Below, piece by piece: positions 52,880 through 64,000 of a stretch of 64,000 nucleotides of DNA; position 1 is the stretch's first letter, and every line of letters begins with the position of its first letter. The DNA comes from Meghimatium bilineatum. Lineage: Eukaryota; Mollusca; Gastropoda; Stylommatophora; Philomycidae. Both the position numbers and the translations under genes were made by a program. The DNA is taken from positions 16,390,394 through 16,454,393 of the forward strand of contig CM067317.1 of assembly GCA_034231615.1 (NCBI GenBank). The letters run 5' to 3'. Below the pieces are notes generated by a model. It was given only the letters and a program-made list of their open reading frames with translations, made no database searches and was not told where the DNA came from.

Positions 52880-53050
52880 GGCCTATATTTCATTACGTAT
52901 CGTCTCCACAACCAAGCTTGGAGGTTGGCTGCAACGGACCTTAAATATCCCCTGTGTTTTGTCTTGGTGGTGCACACTGCTAGACTGTAACATGTCCATC
53001 TCGCGATGTTTATCTCCCACATGTATGTCTGCCTATCTCTTGCTTGCCAC
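52880..53050 (-). mobile_element. LINE-E C-terminal end
   Basis: Minus strand: MWEINIARWTCYSLAVCTTK, TKHRGYLRSVAANLQ, AWLWRRYVMK. It follows WETNITRWTGYILAECPTKT at 6060-6115. Confidence 0.75.
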
Positions 53051-54455
53051 ACCTCGACTATATATTACATAGGGGTGCAAAGGGTCTCGCATTGCTCTCG
53101 TTTGGACCTAGGGTTAGCAGATAATCAATTTCCTAAAAGTACCTCCTCGTGGTGCATCCTGGAAAAAGAAATACAGCTGCTCTTGCTGTATTCCTAGTTA
53201 ATATTTTTAGGCTCGTGTCCATCGATGTGGATGCTGTATGTGGAATGATAATTGCCTGCAAAGAGACAGGAAATATCTCCGAAACCTCTACGCCATTACA
53301 TCCAACATTTGCACGGCATCTGTGCATTCTGACTACGCCGGCTTAAAAAGCAGGAACATTGGAGGGGCGACCAATGTTAATGTCTCTAATATACGGTGAT
53401 CTACGAGTACACACCGAATCTGGAAAAGGTAACACGCTAGAGGGCAGCGTAGTCTACGTCAGTCGATTCTGTGGCAACGGAGCTACAATGGTCCAGCACA
53501 AGACCGAATGGCAGAAGTACTGTTCATGCTCAAGAATGCACAGAAGCCTACATGTCCCATAACAATTGACCCCATTCAAATTAGGAGTCATGACTCAGTT
53601 ATTTGGTACACTAATTTGATCATGCACTCCTGGGTATGGAATAAAGCTTTGAACACAGCTCCCCAGTGTACACAGGACAAGCATTAAACAAATTGTTCAA
53701 ATGTCTGACCGAAGCAGTGTTGAAGAGGGGAGGGGGGCGCAAGTATCTAAGGACACTGCAAACCTAGTCCAACTCGACTGTCGGCCGTTGCCCAACACGG
53801 CTCATGCAGAGATAATTTGTTTCAGTACTCAAGGGGCTACAGCGAAACTCGTCTTCCGAGATTCGCATTTTACCTAACTCTTTGGTTAATATCCGCAATG
53901 GCGAAGAGTCAAAATACACATACCTCGCCTGACGATGGATTGGAAGGCCATCTCAAGAGGCCGAGGCGAATGTGTGAGAAATGCACAGGTCAAATCCCAG
54001 ACCACCAATGTGTTTGGCTAAGCAGCACCTCGTCTAGAAAGGTGTATCTGATTCTAATTCGACCTACGCCGTTACCCAACACGGCTCATACGGAAGAAAT
54101 TAGGTCTGGTACCTAAGGTCACAAAGAGTGGTAATGGAATGGTCTTCCTAAACGAAGAGCAGCTAACCGGCTGCGTAGCGCCCCGTCAGAAGATAGACAA
54201 ACAATGAGTGACCAAAGCAATTATCAGCCCGTCTTGTAACATGTACCATCTTTTAAGTAGATGGTACATCTCCCTTAAGTAGAATGTCCCTCCAATAGGC
54301 ATTGCACCAAGTCGAAAGGTGAAATCTTCTGTGCATGAAAGAAAGGTCAGAAACCACCTCATTGCACATAGGCAGTAAGAGCTAATCGCTCCTCGTAATT
54401 CCTATGATTAAAAAAAAATATATTACATTGACACGGGTGTACATATATATATAAC
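53051..54455. other. No gene recognised (about 1.4 kb)
   Basis: Less AT-rich than the average here. CCGTT.CCCAACACGGCTCAT occurs at about 53786 and again at 54071, same orientation, 285 bases apart, suggesting an old repeat of unknown class. Short frames only, to 99 codons, no recognisable motif. Confidence 0.4.
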
Positions 54456-54460
54456 ATATA

Positions 54461-54612
54461 CGGTGGAATCCCGTTTTAACAGTTGGTCCGGACCGACAAA
54501 ATATTTTTTATAGTAGAAATTCCCTACAATATAAGCAATAAAGAATAAATATAATTGGAGATTTTAAAAGTGTTGTAATATAGGGAAACTTGATATACGT
54601 TGATATATGTAC
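54461..54612 (+). mobile_element. Short MITE (Tc1/pogo-like ends), partial copy
   Basis: Starts after TA with CGGTGGAATCCCGTTTTAAC. The inside GCAATAAAGAATAAATATAA, TTGGAGATTTT and ATAGGGAAACTTG match the copy at 62320-62487. The right terminal repeat is not recognisable. Confidence 0.65.
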
Positions 54613-54829
54613 CCTTCAAAAACATTCAGGGCCACATTTTTGGAAGGGTGCTATCTCAAAAGAAAAAAAAATAACTACATATTTCAAAATATAACATGAC
54701 AAACTTATCGGGTACACTATATTTCAAGACGTTAGCATTGTTGTAACACATACAATTATGCACTGACTACAGAACTATCGCTTTGATAAGTCAGACTAAT
54801 AAAATAGTATTTCTCTATCCCCGTACCTG

Positions 54830-55438
54830 TTGAAAACCTAGTATGAAAACATAATGAAAAATGTAAAAGACGACATGACATATGCTGAGTTCCAACATTC
54901 TTACCATCGGCGGTCAGTAGATCTCAGAAAACAGTTATGCTGACGACAAAGATTGTTCTCTTAACAACAAACAAAGATTGTGTTAAGCAAATGTTACTAT
55001 TAACAAAAAATACAGTGAAGCCAAAACTGTTATTAAATATGAAGAAAACAAAAAGTATGACAACGGATAAAGTGAAAGTGAAAACAAAGATAATAATTCA
55101 CAATTTAGAACTAGACGACAAAACAAACTTTCAGTATTTGGGCACAAACATAAATAGCTCAGGAGACTGCACTATAGAAATCAAGAGAAGAATTTCCATG
55201 GCGACATGGAAACTTGCCCAAATGAAAAATCTCTGGCAAGGTACCAGCAGCATAGTTAAACTATTTATGATCCCAACATGAGTACTTCCAGTGGCAATAC
55301 ACGTTTGGGAGGCATGGACATTAAATAAAACAGTAGCAAATAGAATCACTATTTTCTAAATGAGATGATACATAGCACTGTTATGTATGCCATGGACATC
55401 TAAAAAGACAAATTAAGAAGTATTGAGATAAATAAACG
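54830..55438 (+). mobile_element. LINE-D, RT palm/thumb, left of the hAT-like MITE
   Basis: Plus strand, with shifts: YAEFQHSYHRRSVDLRK-like sequence, then FQYLGTNINSSGDCTIEIKR, RISMATWKLAQMKNLWQGTS, SIVKLFMIPT and VLPVAIHVWEAWT. Standard order for the RT thumb. Confidence 0.78.
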
Positions 55439-55446
55439 TCGAAGAG
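55439..55446. repeat. hAT-like MITE target-site duplication, left copy
   Basis: TCGAAGAG, identical to 55651-55658. Confidence 0.9.
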
Positions 55447-55650
55447 CAGGGCTGGATTTAGACTTGATAGGGCCCTAAGTTATGTGAGATATGGGCCCCT
55501 AAGCTATTTGAGATATGGGGCCCTAAGCTATTTGTGATATGGGGCCCTTTAAAAATTAAGAATATACAGATAGTGAATTGTAAAAAAATTTTCCGAATAT
55601 GTGGAGCCCTAAGCTATAGCTTGTTTAGCTTATACATAAATCCGGCACTG
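55447..55650. mobile_element. hAT-like MITE (204 bp)
   Basis: Ends CAGGGCTGGATTTAG and, inverted, CAGTGCCGGATTTATG are imperfect terminal inverted repeats. Perfect 8-base duplications flank it and the host LINE reads through in frame when it is removed (NVEEGWFINNLLTRH). The inside holds three to four copies of GGGCCCTAAGCTATTTGAGA. No coding capacity. Confidence 0.9.
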
Positions 55651-56025
55651 TCGAAGAGGGCTGGTTTATTAACAACCTCCTAACAAGACATATATTTTTG
55701 GGAAAGGGGGGGGTGTCATATAAAGACATAACAGCATGAAAAGATTAATAGCTGAAGGCAGAGTTAACGGCAACAGGGAAAGAGGGCGCCTAAGATGACG
55801 ATGTGCAGTGATATATTATTTCAACAGGTCTCTGACTGTGACAGGTCAACTCGTAAAGCTTGAAACGGAGTAATAAAGTTCATTACTCCGTTTTAAACTT
55901 TACCTGTTGGATTTCAGTTTTTTGCGCAGTGAGTACATATTATCAACTCGCCCTGGATAGCGCTGTGTTCAGAGAATCCATATGGAAAACCACGTTCTGG
56001 AAAGAATATGTCACATGATGATGAG
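55651..56025 (+). mobile_element. LINE-D, C-terminal part right of the MITE
   Basis: EEGWFINNLLTRHIFLGK, then the broken basic patch near 55740-55800 and a TTFWKEYVT end at 55984-56012 that matches TTFWKEMSPDD at 12640-12665. An inserted G-run lies near 55704. First eight bases are the MITE duplication. Confidence 0.72.
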
Positions 56026-56099
56026 CATTAACGTTTGTAAAGTAGCAGCACATCAATCAACACAACCCTCATTTTTCAAAAATAATGAGAACAACACTG

Positions 56100-56980
56100 G
56101 TCAACAATGTCAGTACGGTGTGTGTCATCCATTATTTGCGATACATTCAAGGCGCCGAGTTGTATGGAAATGATGAACTTGCGAATGAAACATCGGGGGC
56201 ACTGCCTGTCACTGGTGATGAAGTACCAGAAGCAATTCACGCATAGTTGCAGGGTATGGCTAATGTTGCTTAACTCGTTGTCTAAGATGTTCTATATGAT
56301 TCGCATCATGACTTATTTTTAGGGTTATCATCTTGAAGGACTGGATTGTATCCAATAACTTCCATTTATGTGATAACAAGAAGATGTATACTCTCGTCAA
56401 GATAGCCGTCGTCATTTAGATTTCTAATCATATGTCAGCAGGGGGTTCTAAGGAGTGAACTCATGTCTTCCCACACCTTCACTGATTTCTCACCATATCG
56501 GCAACGTTCAAGGACTGCATCATCACTAAATCATTCCCACGACTCCCCATATTCTGGTTTGTCCATCTGTAGACTCATCTTCAAGACTCAAAGACAAATC
56601 GGGACTCATCCACTAGTTCATTGTGCACGTCGCCAATGCGACGCATTGTGGACAGCAGTCAAATGTGGTCACATAAGTGGACAACAAGAACGAAAGTTGG
56701 CACCAAGAAGGTGATTTCGAATAGTCATATCACGTACTAAAGTGTTCGTAGCATCTCTGAGGAACTGTCTGATAAAATGTGCAAGTGAAGTTCTCTGTTG
56801 CAGTGTTTGCCTCTAATGAAGCGATGTTCTCGTGGTGCTGTAATTCTAGAACGACCTATACGTCGCCGTTCACCGAGGGTCCCAGTCTGGACAATGAGTT
56901 GCTGCAGTCTAACAATAACTGTATGAGACACTGCAAGCCTCTGAGCCATATTTCAGACAGTAATGCCATCTCTCCCTAAC
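56100..56980 (-). mobile_element. Tc1-like transposase, degenerate
   Basis: Minus strand: MAQRLAVSHTVIVRLQQ, TGTLGERRRIGRSRITAPRE, the helix-turn-helix pair of Tc1/mariner transposases with a GRSR AT-hook-like linker. Then a broken catalytic region and, much further on, DANHIEHLRQRVKQH, standing for the PDLNPIEHLWD block of the DDE domain. Normal proteins of the family have about 340 residues; the remains span that length but with many stops and shifts. I did not find its terminal repeats. Confidence 0.78.
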
Positions 56981-57224
56981 TACAGGGTTGTTAGAACCAT
57001 CTCTTTCTTCAGCAAAGTCGTATCGACGGTTCTGATAGAGTGCTATCTCACAGCGGAACCCATATCTTTAATAATTTTGTCAATGTCAGTTTCTTCAGTT
57101 CCAAGAAATTTTACAGGACATTTCTATAAAACATGAGATACATATGTCTGAATTATTAACTTTTGTAACAATTATTGATATTTTAATATTGCTTTGTACA
57201 CAATTTATTTCACGTTTTGGCCAT

Positions 57225-57310
57225 GCTCATCATCATCAGGTGACAGACATATTCTTTCCAGAACGTAGTCTTCCCTATGGATCTCTTGAATCCTCCGCGG
57301 TTTCAATACG
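57225..57310 (-). mobile_element. LINE-D 3' end, short
   Basis: CATCATCAGGTGACA and TTCTTTCCAGAACGTAGTCT are the reverse complement of the LINE-D end at 12640-12668. Confidence 0.6.
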
Positions 57311-57536
57311 AATTATTCACCACAGAAAATGTCTTGGTACTGTACTCCTGTAGCTTGTCGTTGTTTTCAGGAGGAACATCCTATTGAAACTGACACAGAA
57401 GAAAACATAAATTCTCACTCGCCATTTTGACCGGAAGATGGCAATGCTACTACATTTAAATGGCTTCTATAAGGTCAACATTTGCTAAAACAAAGATATG
57501 TTATATCCATGATATATTTTTATCAGGATATATTTT
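57311..57536. other. No gene recognised
   Basis: Short AT-rich stretch without a frame or repeat match. Confidence 0.4.
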
Positions 57537-58395
57537 ATTATGATCAACACCATATTTAGAAATAGTGTCAAGAACACTAAAACATATCAAGGAACTGTTA
57601 TCAACTCTGACCATAATCCAGTGCTGCGAAAAATACATGCTCAAATTAAAAGGATAGAGCATAGAAGAAATCAAGATCCACAGGTGGACACATCAGCACT
57701 AAAACAAACAGATATACAGTAAAAAATACCTTGTAGATGTCAGAAACAAATATGAACATTTAATGATAGAATGCATGGAACAATATAGAAGGGAGAACTC
57801 AGAAAAGAATATAGACAATAATTGGGACAGCTTAAGGAAAAAGCATTCAAACATCAAATGAAAATTTATCAAAATGCTATAACAAAAAAAAAACCAACAA
57901 CATGGATTATGGATTAAATATTAGAGAGAATGTCAGAAAGAAAAAAAGCTAATAATACTACAAAATATATATTTACAAAGAGAAACGCAACATGTGCAGA
58001 ACAGCAAATGAAAAATGGTTAGAATCAAGATACAGAGAAATTGAGGAGAAATGCATAAAACAAGCTAAAAATGAAAATTATAAAAACGCCACATCTATTC
58101 TATATTAATGTATGGCTTAGAAACATGGACAATAAACAAAACAACTAGAAGACAGAATTGATGTCTTTGAGATGTGGATATATAGAAGAATATGGAGAAC
58201 ATCATGGAAAAAGAAGAAAACCACCAAAGAGGTTCTAACAATACTTCGTATGAACAAATAATTATTACAGGAAATAAAGATCAAACAAATACAATATTTT
58301 GGACATGTTAACATCTTGTTGAAGACCTTACTTGAGGGTAAAGTCGAGGGGAGGCGATCAAAAGAGAAACAGAGATACAAGTGGAACGGTAGTTC
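57537..58395 (+). mobile_element. LINE-E, endonuclease end and C-terminus, middle deleted
   Basis: Plus strand: FRNSVKNTKTYQGTVINSDH, NPVLRKIHAQIKRI, with the SDHNPV block that closes an APE-type endonuclease. After a degenerate linker the thumb follows at 58095: EDRIDVFEMWIYRRIWRTSW, KKTTKEVLTILRMNK, IKIKQIQYFGHV and LLKTLLEGKVEGRRSKEKQR. The RT palm is absent, so an internal deletion joins linker and thumb. Confidence 0.8.
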
Positions 58396-58454
58396 AGTAC
58401 CGTTCACTTTAGTTTTCTGCCGCTGATTTTATGTTAATTTGGTAAAGAAGCGAG

Positions 58455-58905
58455 TTCTTCTTATTTCGTTCACTTGAAACATTATCTGTAATTCTGTCTC
58501 CTGAATAAAACTTCTGTTTTTTGTAGTTCATTCAGTAGCCCATAGAGCTTTAATTCCAGTGTTGTTTCCTCTGGCCAATATGTCTGCCTCAGTGTTTCAT
58601 GCTCAGAACACTCTTAAAGTATATGTTTGGCACTCTGTGCTCTCTGTCCACATGACCGTTTTGTCAATCTTGAAGTTTGTGTACATGTAACTGCGGAGTC
58701 GTTTGTGTACCGTTCTGAGGCGTAGAATTACAACTTGTTCCGATCTGTTCATAAGGTGGTAGTCATCTTGTGTTGGTGTTTGTTGCTTTCTTATTGACTT
58801 GATCATCTGGTTTCTTTTTTCTGACGGTAGGTTATTGGTACATCTGGTTAGTCCTCGACATCACCTTCCTTAGCCTTTTCATTTCCTGGTATTCCACAGC
58901 GAGGA
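58455..58905 (-). mobile_element. LINE-F, 3' end copy
   Basis: Minus-strand copy of 9550-10035: the 3' UTR, the C-terminal EHETLRQT-type segment and MIKSIRKQQTPTQDDYHLMN, SEQVVILRLRTVHKRLRS. The cysteine-rich CTCGQAA stretch is damaged. A possible imperfect duplication GAAGCGAG/GAAGTGAG lies at its two edges. Confidence 0.85.
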
Positions 58906-59044
58906 AGTGAGTAATTTTTGAAACAATAGAAATCTATGGGAAAGCCTAAGGGTGTATTGATAAAACCCAATCTGTAAACTGAAAGATACGATATAAATTT
59001 TTACAGTTTTGCAGACAAATACACCAGCGCTCATGTCTATAACA

Positions 59045-59125
59045 TAACTATACAACAGAGGGAGTGAGAGGGAGATAGAACTACTGGAAATGAGTGAGAG
59101 GGAGATAGAACTACTGGAAATGAGA
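59045..59125. repeat. 33-bp tandem duplication
   Basis: GAGTGAGAGGGAGATAGAAC, TACTGGAAAT occurs twice in tandem. Confidence 0.9.
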
Positions 59126-59450
59126 GCAATGTTAAACTGTGCGAAGGTTAATGATGAAATAAAGATACTGACATCACACAATTATATAACAATTATTGAA
59201 TGAAGCTATTACAGATCTGATTTTATCTCGAGTATTTATTTATATGCATATCATAAGTAGGCCTAGGTTTAACAATATATCAGATTCAAATTCAGCTCCT
59301 GGCAGATGTGCATTTGGACAGTTCAGAGCATAAAAGTAACATACTGAAAATAATATATTGCCTATATATTCACTACAGCCAAATACTTGCTGACTTGATC
59401 CTACGTCTTAAATAAGATATACCACTATTTTTAATGTGTATACTAATATG

Positions 59451-59740
59451 TGTTCACGCCGGTATTTTGCCAGAGTCTGAAAGGGAAACAAAGAATGGCG
59501 ACATAGTGTAACGTCCATGCATGTCGCAAGGGACGATTACAAAGGTTATATGGTGGTATTGGTTGCCCAATCATATGTAGTGTCAATCTGACCCAGAAGC
59601 CATGCTGAAGTCGGATGTTTCAAGTCGAACGGCACATATATTACAGCAAAGATGTAAACCATGATACAATGCATTGTTTTCCAGACTACATCCTGCTAAT
59701 CTGGAGGAGTTTGAAAACGAAAACAGAAGAAGAAGATACA
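59451..59740 (+). mobile_element. SINE-A
   Basis: GTTCACGCCGG, GCATGTCGCAAGGGACGATT (altered core), GCTGAAGTCGGATGTTTCAA, AAACCATGATACAATGCATT, CTGGAGGAGTTTGAAAACGA and a (GAA)n tail. A moderately old copy. Confidence 0.8.
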
Positions 59741-60190
59741 TTCCGTTGAAATTAAATTATACAACACTTATCCACATTTCAAGCACATTTTTAGAAAAAC
59801 AAAAGTAGTGGGCATGCAAACTTTTAAGCTACTAACACTACTAACGATGCGACGTGATCTTTTTGGAAGTCGTTTTAGTTCATGAGCCTGTTGTGAATCA
59901 GTTGATGAATCCGTTGATATGCCTGTTATATGTTCTCTAACTGATTGCAGAAATATTGATCTTAAATATTGATAGAAATATTTTATTTCATGTGATTGTT
60001 TCCTGAAGTGTATAATGTTTTGTAACATTATTGGTTGACCATGATTATTTCATGTTATTTTATTTCACGTGTGTGTTGTACTCAGTTTTCTTCTAACAAA
60101 ATGAGTGTATGATTTTCTTCTTCAACAGAAAGAGGCTGTGTAAGTCGTGTCCTGTCTTATCCATGTGTGCGTAAGCGTTATGGGAAGCCG
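59741..60190. other. No gene recognised
   Basis: An 86-codon minus frame (59768-60028) with plausible composition (SDSSTDSQQAHELKRLPKR-like) but no known motif. Confidence 0.3.
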
Positions 60191-60194
60191 AATT

Positions 60195-60890
60195 CTTTTT
60201 TTTTCCGCTAACTGTGATGCTGCTGCCATAGTGCAACCTTTTCTAGTATTTCTCTAATGTCATCTATCCATCTGGGTTTTCCTCTGTTTCTCTTTTCAGA
60301 TGATCTTTTATTGAAAGCTATGCATGGAATGCGATCCGGTTTCATTCTTATTAGGTGGCCGCACCATTTGATCTTTTGTGTGTCTATGTATTCTTTGCCC
60401 GATAATGTTTTCATCAGATTTATTACGGTATCATTGTTTATTCTATCTCTTTTTGTTACCCACAGTGCCGTTCTCATGTACTTCATTAGCATACAATGAG
60501 TTTGTGTTCTAGTTTCTCTGGCCATGTCCAGTTCTGTCATTGGTAACACAGTGTCGGCATGAACACTATGTTTATTAACGTTCTTTTTGGAGATCATGTT
60601 GATGTTCTGATGTTTCAGCAGTGGTGCTAATTGATATAAACTGTGTTTGTTTTTTGGCATCTTGTCTCTATTTCTCTATCTAGTCTTCCGTCTTCCGAGA
60701 ACACGCTGACGAGATACTTAAATTCCTTTACTTGGTTGAGTTTTGTGCCAACCTATGTATATTTCTAGTGGGGATTGATTTCTGCATATCTTCAATGTTT
60801 CTGATTTTGGTATGTTGATTCTCATGTTGTTGGTTTCGCAATGGATTTTAGTGTGTTTAGGTGTTTTTACAACTCGGATAAATCGGCTGT
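60195..60890 (-). mobile_element. LINE-A, thumb and C-terminus
   Basis: Minus strand: degenerate KT...NIH..LAQ..K, then MPKNKHSLYQLAPLLKHQNI, MRTALWVTKRDRINNDTVIN, YIDTQKIKWCGHLIRMKPDR, IPCIAFNKRSSEKRNRGKPR, WIDDIREILEKV. The last 150 codons are open without a stop. It corresponds to 725-1400. Confidence 0.8.
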
Positions 60891-61254
60891 AATGTACTAA
60901 AATATGGAAAATATGGTGACTTTGATAAATAACAGTATCTGATGATAATTTTGATGCACATACAATGTTTAATTTTTATGTTGATGCGTTTGCAATTTGT
61001 GGTGGAAATATTGTAATGTGTTTTGTAACATTAACCTCAGCCTTTGAAACAATATTCCTACCAGAACTACAAGACTGGTTAGTACGTATGGGAAGATCAG
61101 ATGGCACTTCATTCACAACATTTGCGGAATTTGTACCTATGACATGTTTAACACATTCATGATATTTTTGTAAATATTGAGAACACACACTACATCCATT
61201 AATACTAACATCATCAGTGAATTCACACTATACATTTCTAGAATTGTCTGCAAT
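60891..61254 (-). other. Unassigned open frame
   Basis: The minus strand is open from 61239 to 60976 (about 85 codons): GCSVCSQYLQKYHECVKHVI, GTNSANVVNEVPSDLPIRTN, SCSSGRNIVSKAEVN. Composition is protein-like, with four Cys, but I recognise no family and see no splice sites that would make it an exon. Confidence 0.3.
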
Positions 61255-61257
61255 GTG

Positions 61258-61347
61258 CTGTGAAGTAGTAAAGTCAGTAGAGTATTGAACACTTCGATCA
61301 TATATAAAGTTTGTTCTGAGTTCGATTCCCAGGCTTACATTTTTTTT
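61258..61347 (+). mobile_element. tRNA-derived SINE head
   Basis: A-box-like TAGTAAAGTCA (61266-61276), B box AGTTCGATTCC (61319-61329), then a T-run from about 61340. The wide A-B spacing (53 bases) and lack of a cloverleaf argue against a real tRNA gene. Confidence 0.5.
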
Positions 61348-62319
61348 AATTGACAAAAATCTTGGGCACAGATAAACAGGTCTTTGGTGCATTTGAATAA
61401 TAAATCGCGGCCACTATTTTTTGCTGTTATTTTAAAGGTATTCCTCCAATTCAGAGTGTAGGCATATGCATATGCTATGTCGTAGCTCTAGCGTGTAGAA
61501 ACTAAAACATATAAAAATCATCGCTAATTTATAAGAAAAATATTCACATCTATTCTATTTAAAAAAAATTCTCGCTCGATTAACGCCGGGAGTTTGTTCT
61601 AGTATATTATGCAATATATAATTCCATCCGCGATTATATTTTTCAGACGCACTCTTTCGTGCGATTTCAAGTAACCGCAATAGTTACGAGAAAATGCCAT
61701 TAAAGAACAAATTATTTGTGACGAGTCTACTTTTAGCAATAACTCGCTTCCATCCAGAACACCAATGAATCCAGACAATAATGGATTGGCATGGTCACGA
61801 TACCATTACTTTGGAAGGAAAAAAACCCGTCTCACGATTGTCATTGAGGGTAACGACCATTTTAACATAGATCAGGGGTATACAAACTAGGAAAAGTCGT
61901 CGCTTGAATCTTTGTGACCATGGGCCAATAGTTGAAATATTGATTTGGTCTGCTTTGTATACTCTCATTGATATATTTTCGTGTCCATTAGTTTGATTGT
62001 TTGTCAAAAGTAAAAATAACTGCCTTCCTTTCTGTGTAAGAATCGTATTGGTTATAGCGTTTTACTGCAATCTCACTTATTATTGATTCGAATCTTGTGT
62101 TGTACATACATACATGATTCAAGAATTACTCCGTTAATGATACAAGAAGTAGTAAATTAGACATTATAATGTTTATGTAATGCGTGGTATGTTTATGGCA
62201 AATAGATATTAATTTGTGTGGAATATTTGTTGTTTAAAAGGGACGTCGAGCGTTTTGGCGTCTATTGATGCTACGTCATTGGTGGTAATGAACCATTTAA
62301 GTCAACTTTAATTACTATA
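61348..62319. other. No gene recognised (about 1 kb)
   Basis: AT-rich, frames under 71 codons. A weak tRNA-like B box (GATTCGAATCT, 62085-62095) has no clear A box. Confidence 0.35.
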
Positions 62320-62487
62320 CAGTCAAATCCCGTTATAACAACTTGGTTCACACAAAATATGTATGTAATAACAGAAAATTGCAATATACAGTATAAACAA
62401 TAAAGAATAAATATAATTGGAGATTTTTAAATGTTGTTAAATAGGGAAATTTGTTATAAAAGGATGAGCTATAGCGGGATTCCACTT
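62320..62487 (+). mobile_element. Short MITE (Tc1/pogo-like ends), complete copy
   Basis: Ends CAGTCAAATCCCGTTATAAC and, inverted, AAGTGGAATCCCGCTATAGC. TA dinucleotides flank both sides (62318-62319 and 62488-62489), as expected for Tc1/mariner/pogo elements. The inside matches 54461-54612. No coding capacity at 168 bases. Confidence 0.75.
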
Positions 62488-62489
62488 TA

Positions 62490-63155
62490 TTTAGTCTCTA
62501 AGTTAGTGGGCGTCTCATCGTTCACTACTTGATAGGCTTATGTTCGATAAACACTCTGAATAAATTCTAAACGATGATGTGAGAATCTGACAATGTGAGA
62601 GGTCCTAGGTCATAACCTATCACAGAAATAAACCAGTGTGTTAAAAGCAAGACAAGTGACATTAATTTTAGATCATGGACAACTGTTTTGGGTCAGTGGA
62701 TCAACATTCAGGTTGGTCACACCAGGATGGAACCACACTTGGCGACTGGGATATCCGAAAAGATTGCCTTTCTTTATACTCCCGTGATCAAAAGTATTGT
62801 GTCCGTAACAAAGTAAACGCGTTTGTGGCCTTGTCGCTTTCATGTCAATCATGGCAAGTTGCTGAAAAAGACACTCTCTCCCCACATCTTTTTTTAAAAT
62901 GTCATGAACACAATTGCACACGCATCATCACATAATGTAATCATTTTCCCTTCTGAAAAACATACTGAAATTGTTCGTCCACTGACAATTGAACCTATAT
63001 TAGCTAGCAGCAATAGCATAGGTCCTACACTGTGAGAATCGAAACACCAAATGGCTGAGAAAAATACAAAAAATGGTGGATTTAAAGGAGTTATCTGTGC
63101 TGAGACGTCAGTATATTACTGCATATCAAGCGACCAAACGTTAGTTATTCCTCTA
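62490..63155. other. No gene recognised
   Basis: Overlapping frames on both strands at 62673-62935 (82 and 86 codons) have no recognisable motif. Confidence 0.35.
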
Positions 63156-63159
63156 GGGC

Positions 63160-63850
63160 CAGAGACGGTACATAGGGCGGATGACATAGATTTCCATGTC
63201 TCTCGTTTCATTGCAATTGAAAATGTTTTGCTTTATATCTGCATTGTTTCTGATACCGATGGTGAAACGCTCTCTTGTAATAGTTCTACGTAAAGTTTTT
63301 GTGTGTGTCTTTCTCGTTTCTCTTGCCCTTTATGACCACATCAAAGCTTGACAGGGGAGTCTTTCAGTATCCATTCGTAGCGCGTGCCCGATGTAATTCC
63401 AGCAACGCATTCTAATATAGGTGGATACATATTCTTGTTTTGATTCTTATCTGACAACTGTGTTTGATTCGAAGTCTGACCAACGTAGGCCCCTATGTTC
63501 AGTAGCCTCCTAAGACATTTATTTTCAAAGGCATTTAATCTTTGTTCTGAGTTTGATGTTACTTTCCAACTTTCGCATTCATATGTTAATGTTGGCATTA
63601 TGCAGGAGATGAAGATTTTGAGTTTTTGTGTTATTTCTTAGTGTTTTTGAATGCCAGATATTTGATCGTTTATTGAATGAGTCAGCAGCCAGTGCAAAAC
63701 TGTGTGATATTTATGTTGATGAATCTCCTGTTGTTGATAGCTTGCTGCCAAGGTATGTGAAGTTGACTTTGTCAAGAGTGTTGTCGTTTAGTTTGATGTC
63801 CGTTGGTTAGGTCAAATATTTTTGTTTTTGATGTGTTGATTTCAAGTTGT
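63160..63850 (-). mobile_element. LINE thumb and C-terminal remnant (RTE-like)
   Basis: Minus strand: upstream remnants of the KT..KIF region, then MPTLTYECESWKVTSNSEQR, LNAFENKCLRRLLNIGAYVG, then a shortened tail. TYECESW stands for the YG.E.W thumb motif. Several shifts. Confidence 0.65.
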
Positions 63851-64000
63851 CGAATTAAAAGTTAAACGAATCATGTCCATATGGAAATTCTTGTATCCAT
63901 TTCAGTTTCGTGGGCCGTCTCTTGCCATTCCATTTCTAGATCAACAGTTGTCATTCATTTTAGTATGACCACACCATATTTGATGTTCTGAAATATGTTT

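Noticed and set aside
60976-61239. Cysteine-containing 85-codon frame as a host exon
   Set aside because: No recognisable family and no clear splice sites. Left as an unassigned frame.

Overview
The window is eukaryotic, AT-rich and overwhelmingly repetitive. It carries LINE, SINE and DNA-transposon remains, dense mini- and microsatellites, a 100-base run of N, and one long clean protein-coding exon preceded by a textbook 3' splice site. The mix of RTE-like and I-group LINEs, tRNA-derived SINEs and long minisatellites suggests an invertebrate animal, probably a lophotrochozoan such as a mollusc. That last step is inference and cannot be proved from the sequence. I saw no bacterial features, no convincing free-standing tRNA or rRNA gene, and no recognisable LTR retroelement or other virus-like copy.

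The one confident host gene is at 33766-36120 (+). It encodes a 784-residue C2H2 zinc-finger protein whose last two fingers look like the dimerisation finger pair of the Ikaros and Hunchback families. A branch point, pyrimidine tract and AG lie just before its ATG, and a poly(A) signal lies 56 bases after its stop.

LINE remains fall into about six groups, labelled here LINE-A to LINE-F. A to E are RTE-like or related fragments, mostly C-terminal pieces. LINE-F is an I-group element with reverse transcriptase and RNase H; its best copy (9546-12454, minus) is one frame with only two stops and sits inside a LINE-D copy between perfect 11-base target duplications. SINE-A and SINE-B share a 3' half and a (GAA)n tail like that of LINE-F; SINE-C has a tRNA-derived head. 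One SINE-A copy sits inside a LINE-D copy. DNA transposons include a 542-base hAT derivative and a 204-base hAT-like MITE, both with exact 8-base duplications, two short MITE families, and an old Tc1-like transposase.

Layout: 1-9.4 kb, TA arrays and LINE-A/B/C/E pieces; 9.4-13 kb, nested LINE-F in LINE-D, then a MITE; 14.5-16.7 kb, SINE-C and an old LINE-F; 17.7-21.6 kb, a large inverted-repeat element with 1.73-kb arms that match except for one T, bounded by a 13-base duplication; 21.6-33 kb, LINE-B/D pieces, hAT element and minisatellites; 33.7-36.2 kb, the zinc-finger gene; 36.2-42.9 kb, SINE-A and arrays with 35-, 30-, 65- and 42-base units; 46.5-48.3 kb, a 1.75-kb array of 33-base units; 49.5-64 kb, older LINE, MITE, Tc1 and SINE pieces. 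The strongest unusual structure is the inverted-repeat element; the strongest functional locus is the zinc-finger gene.
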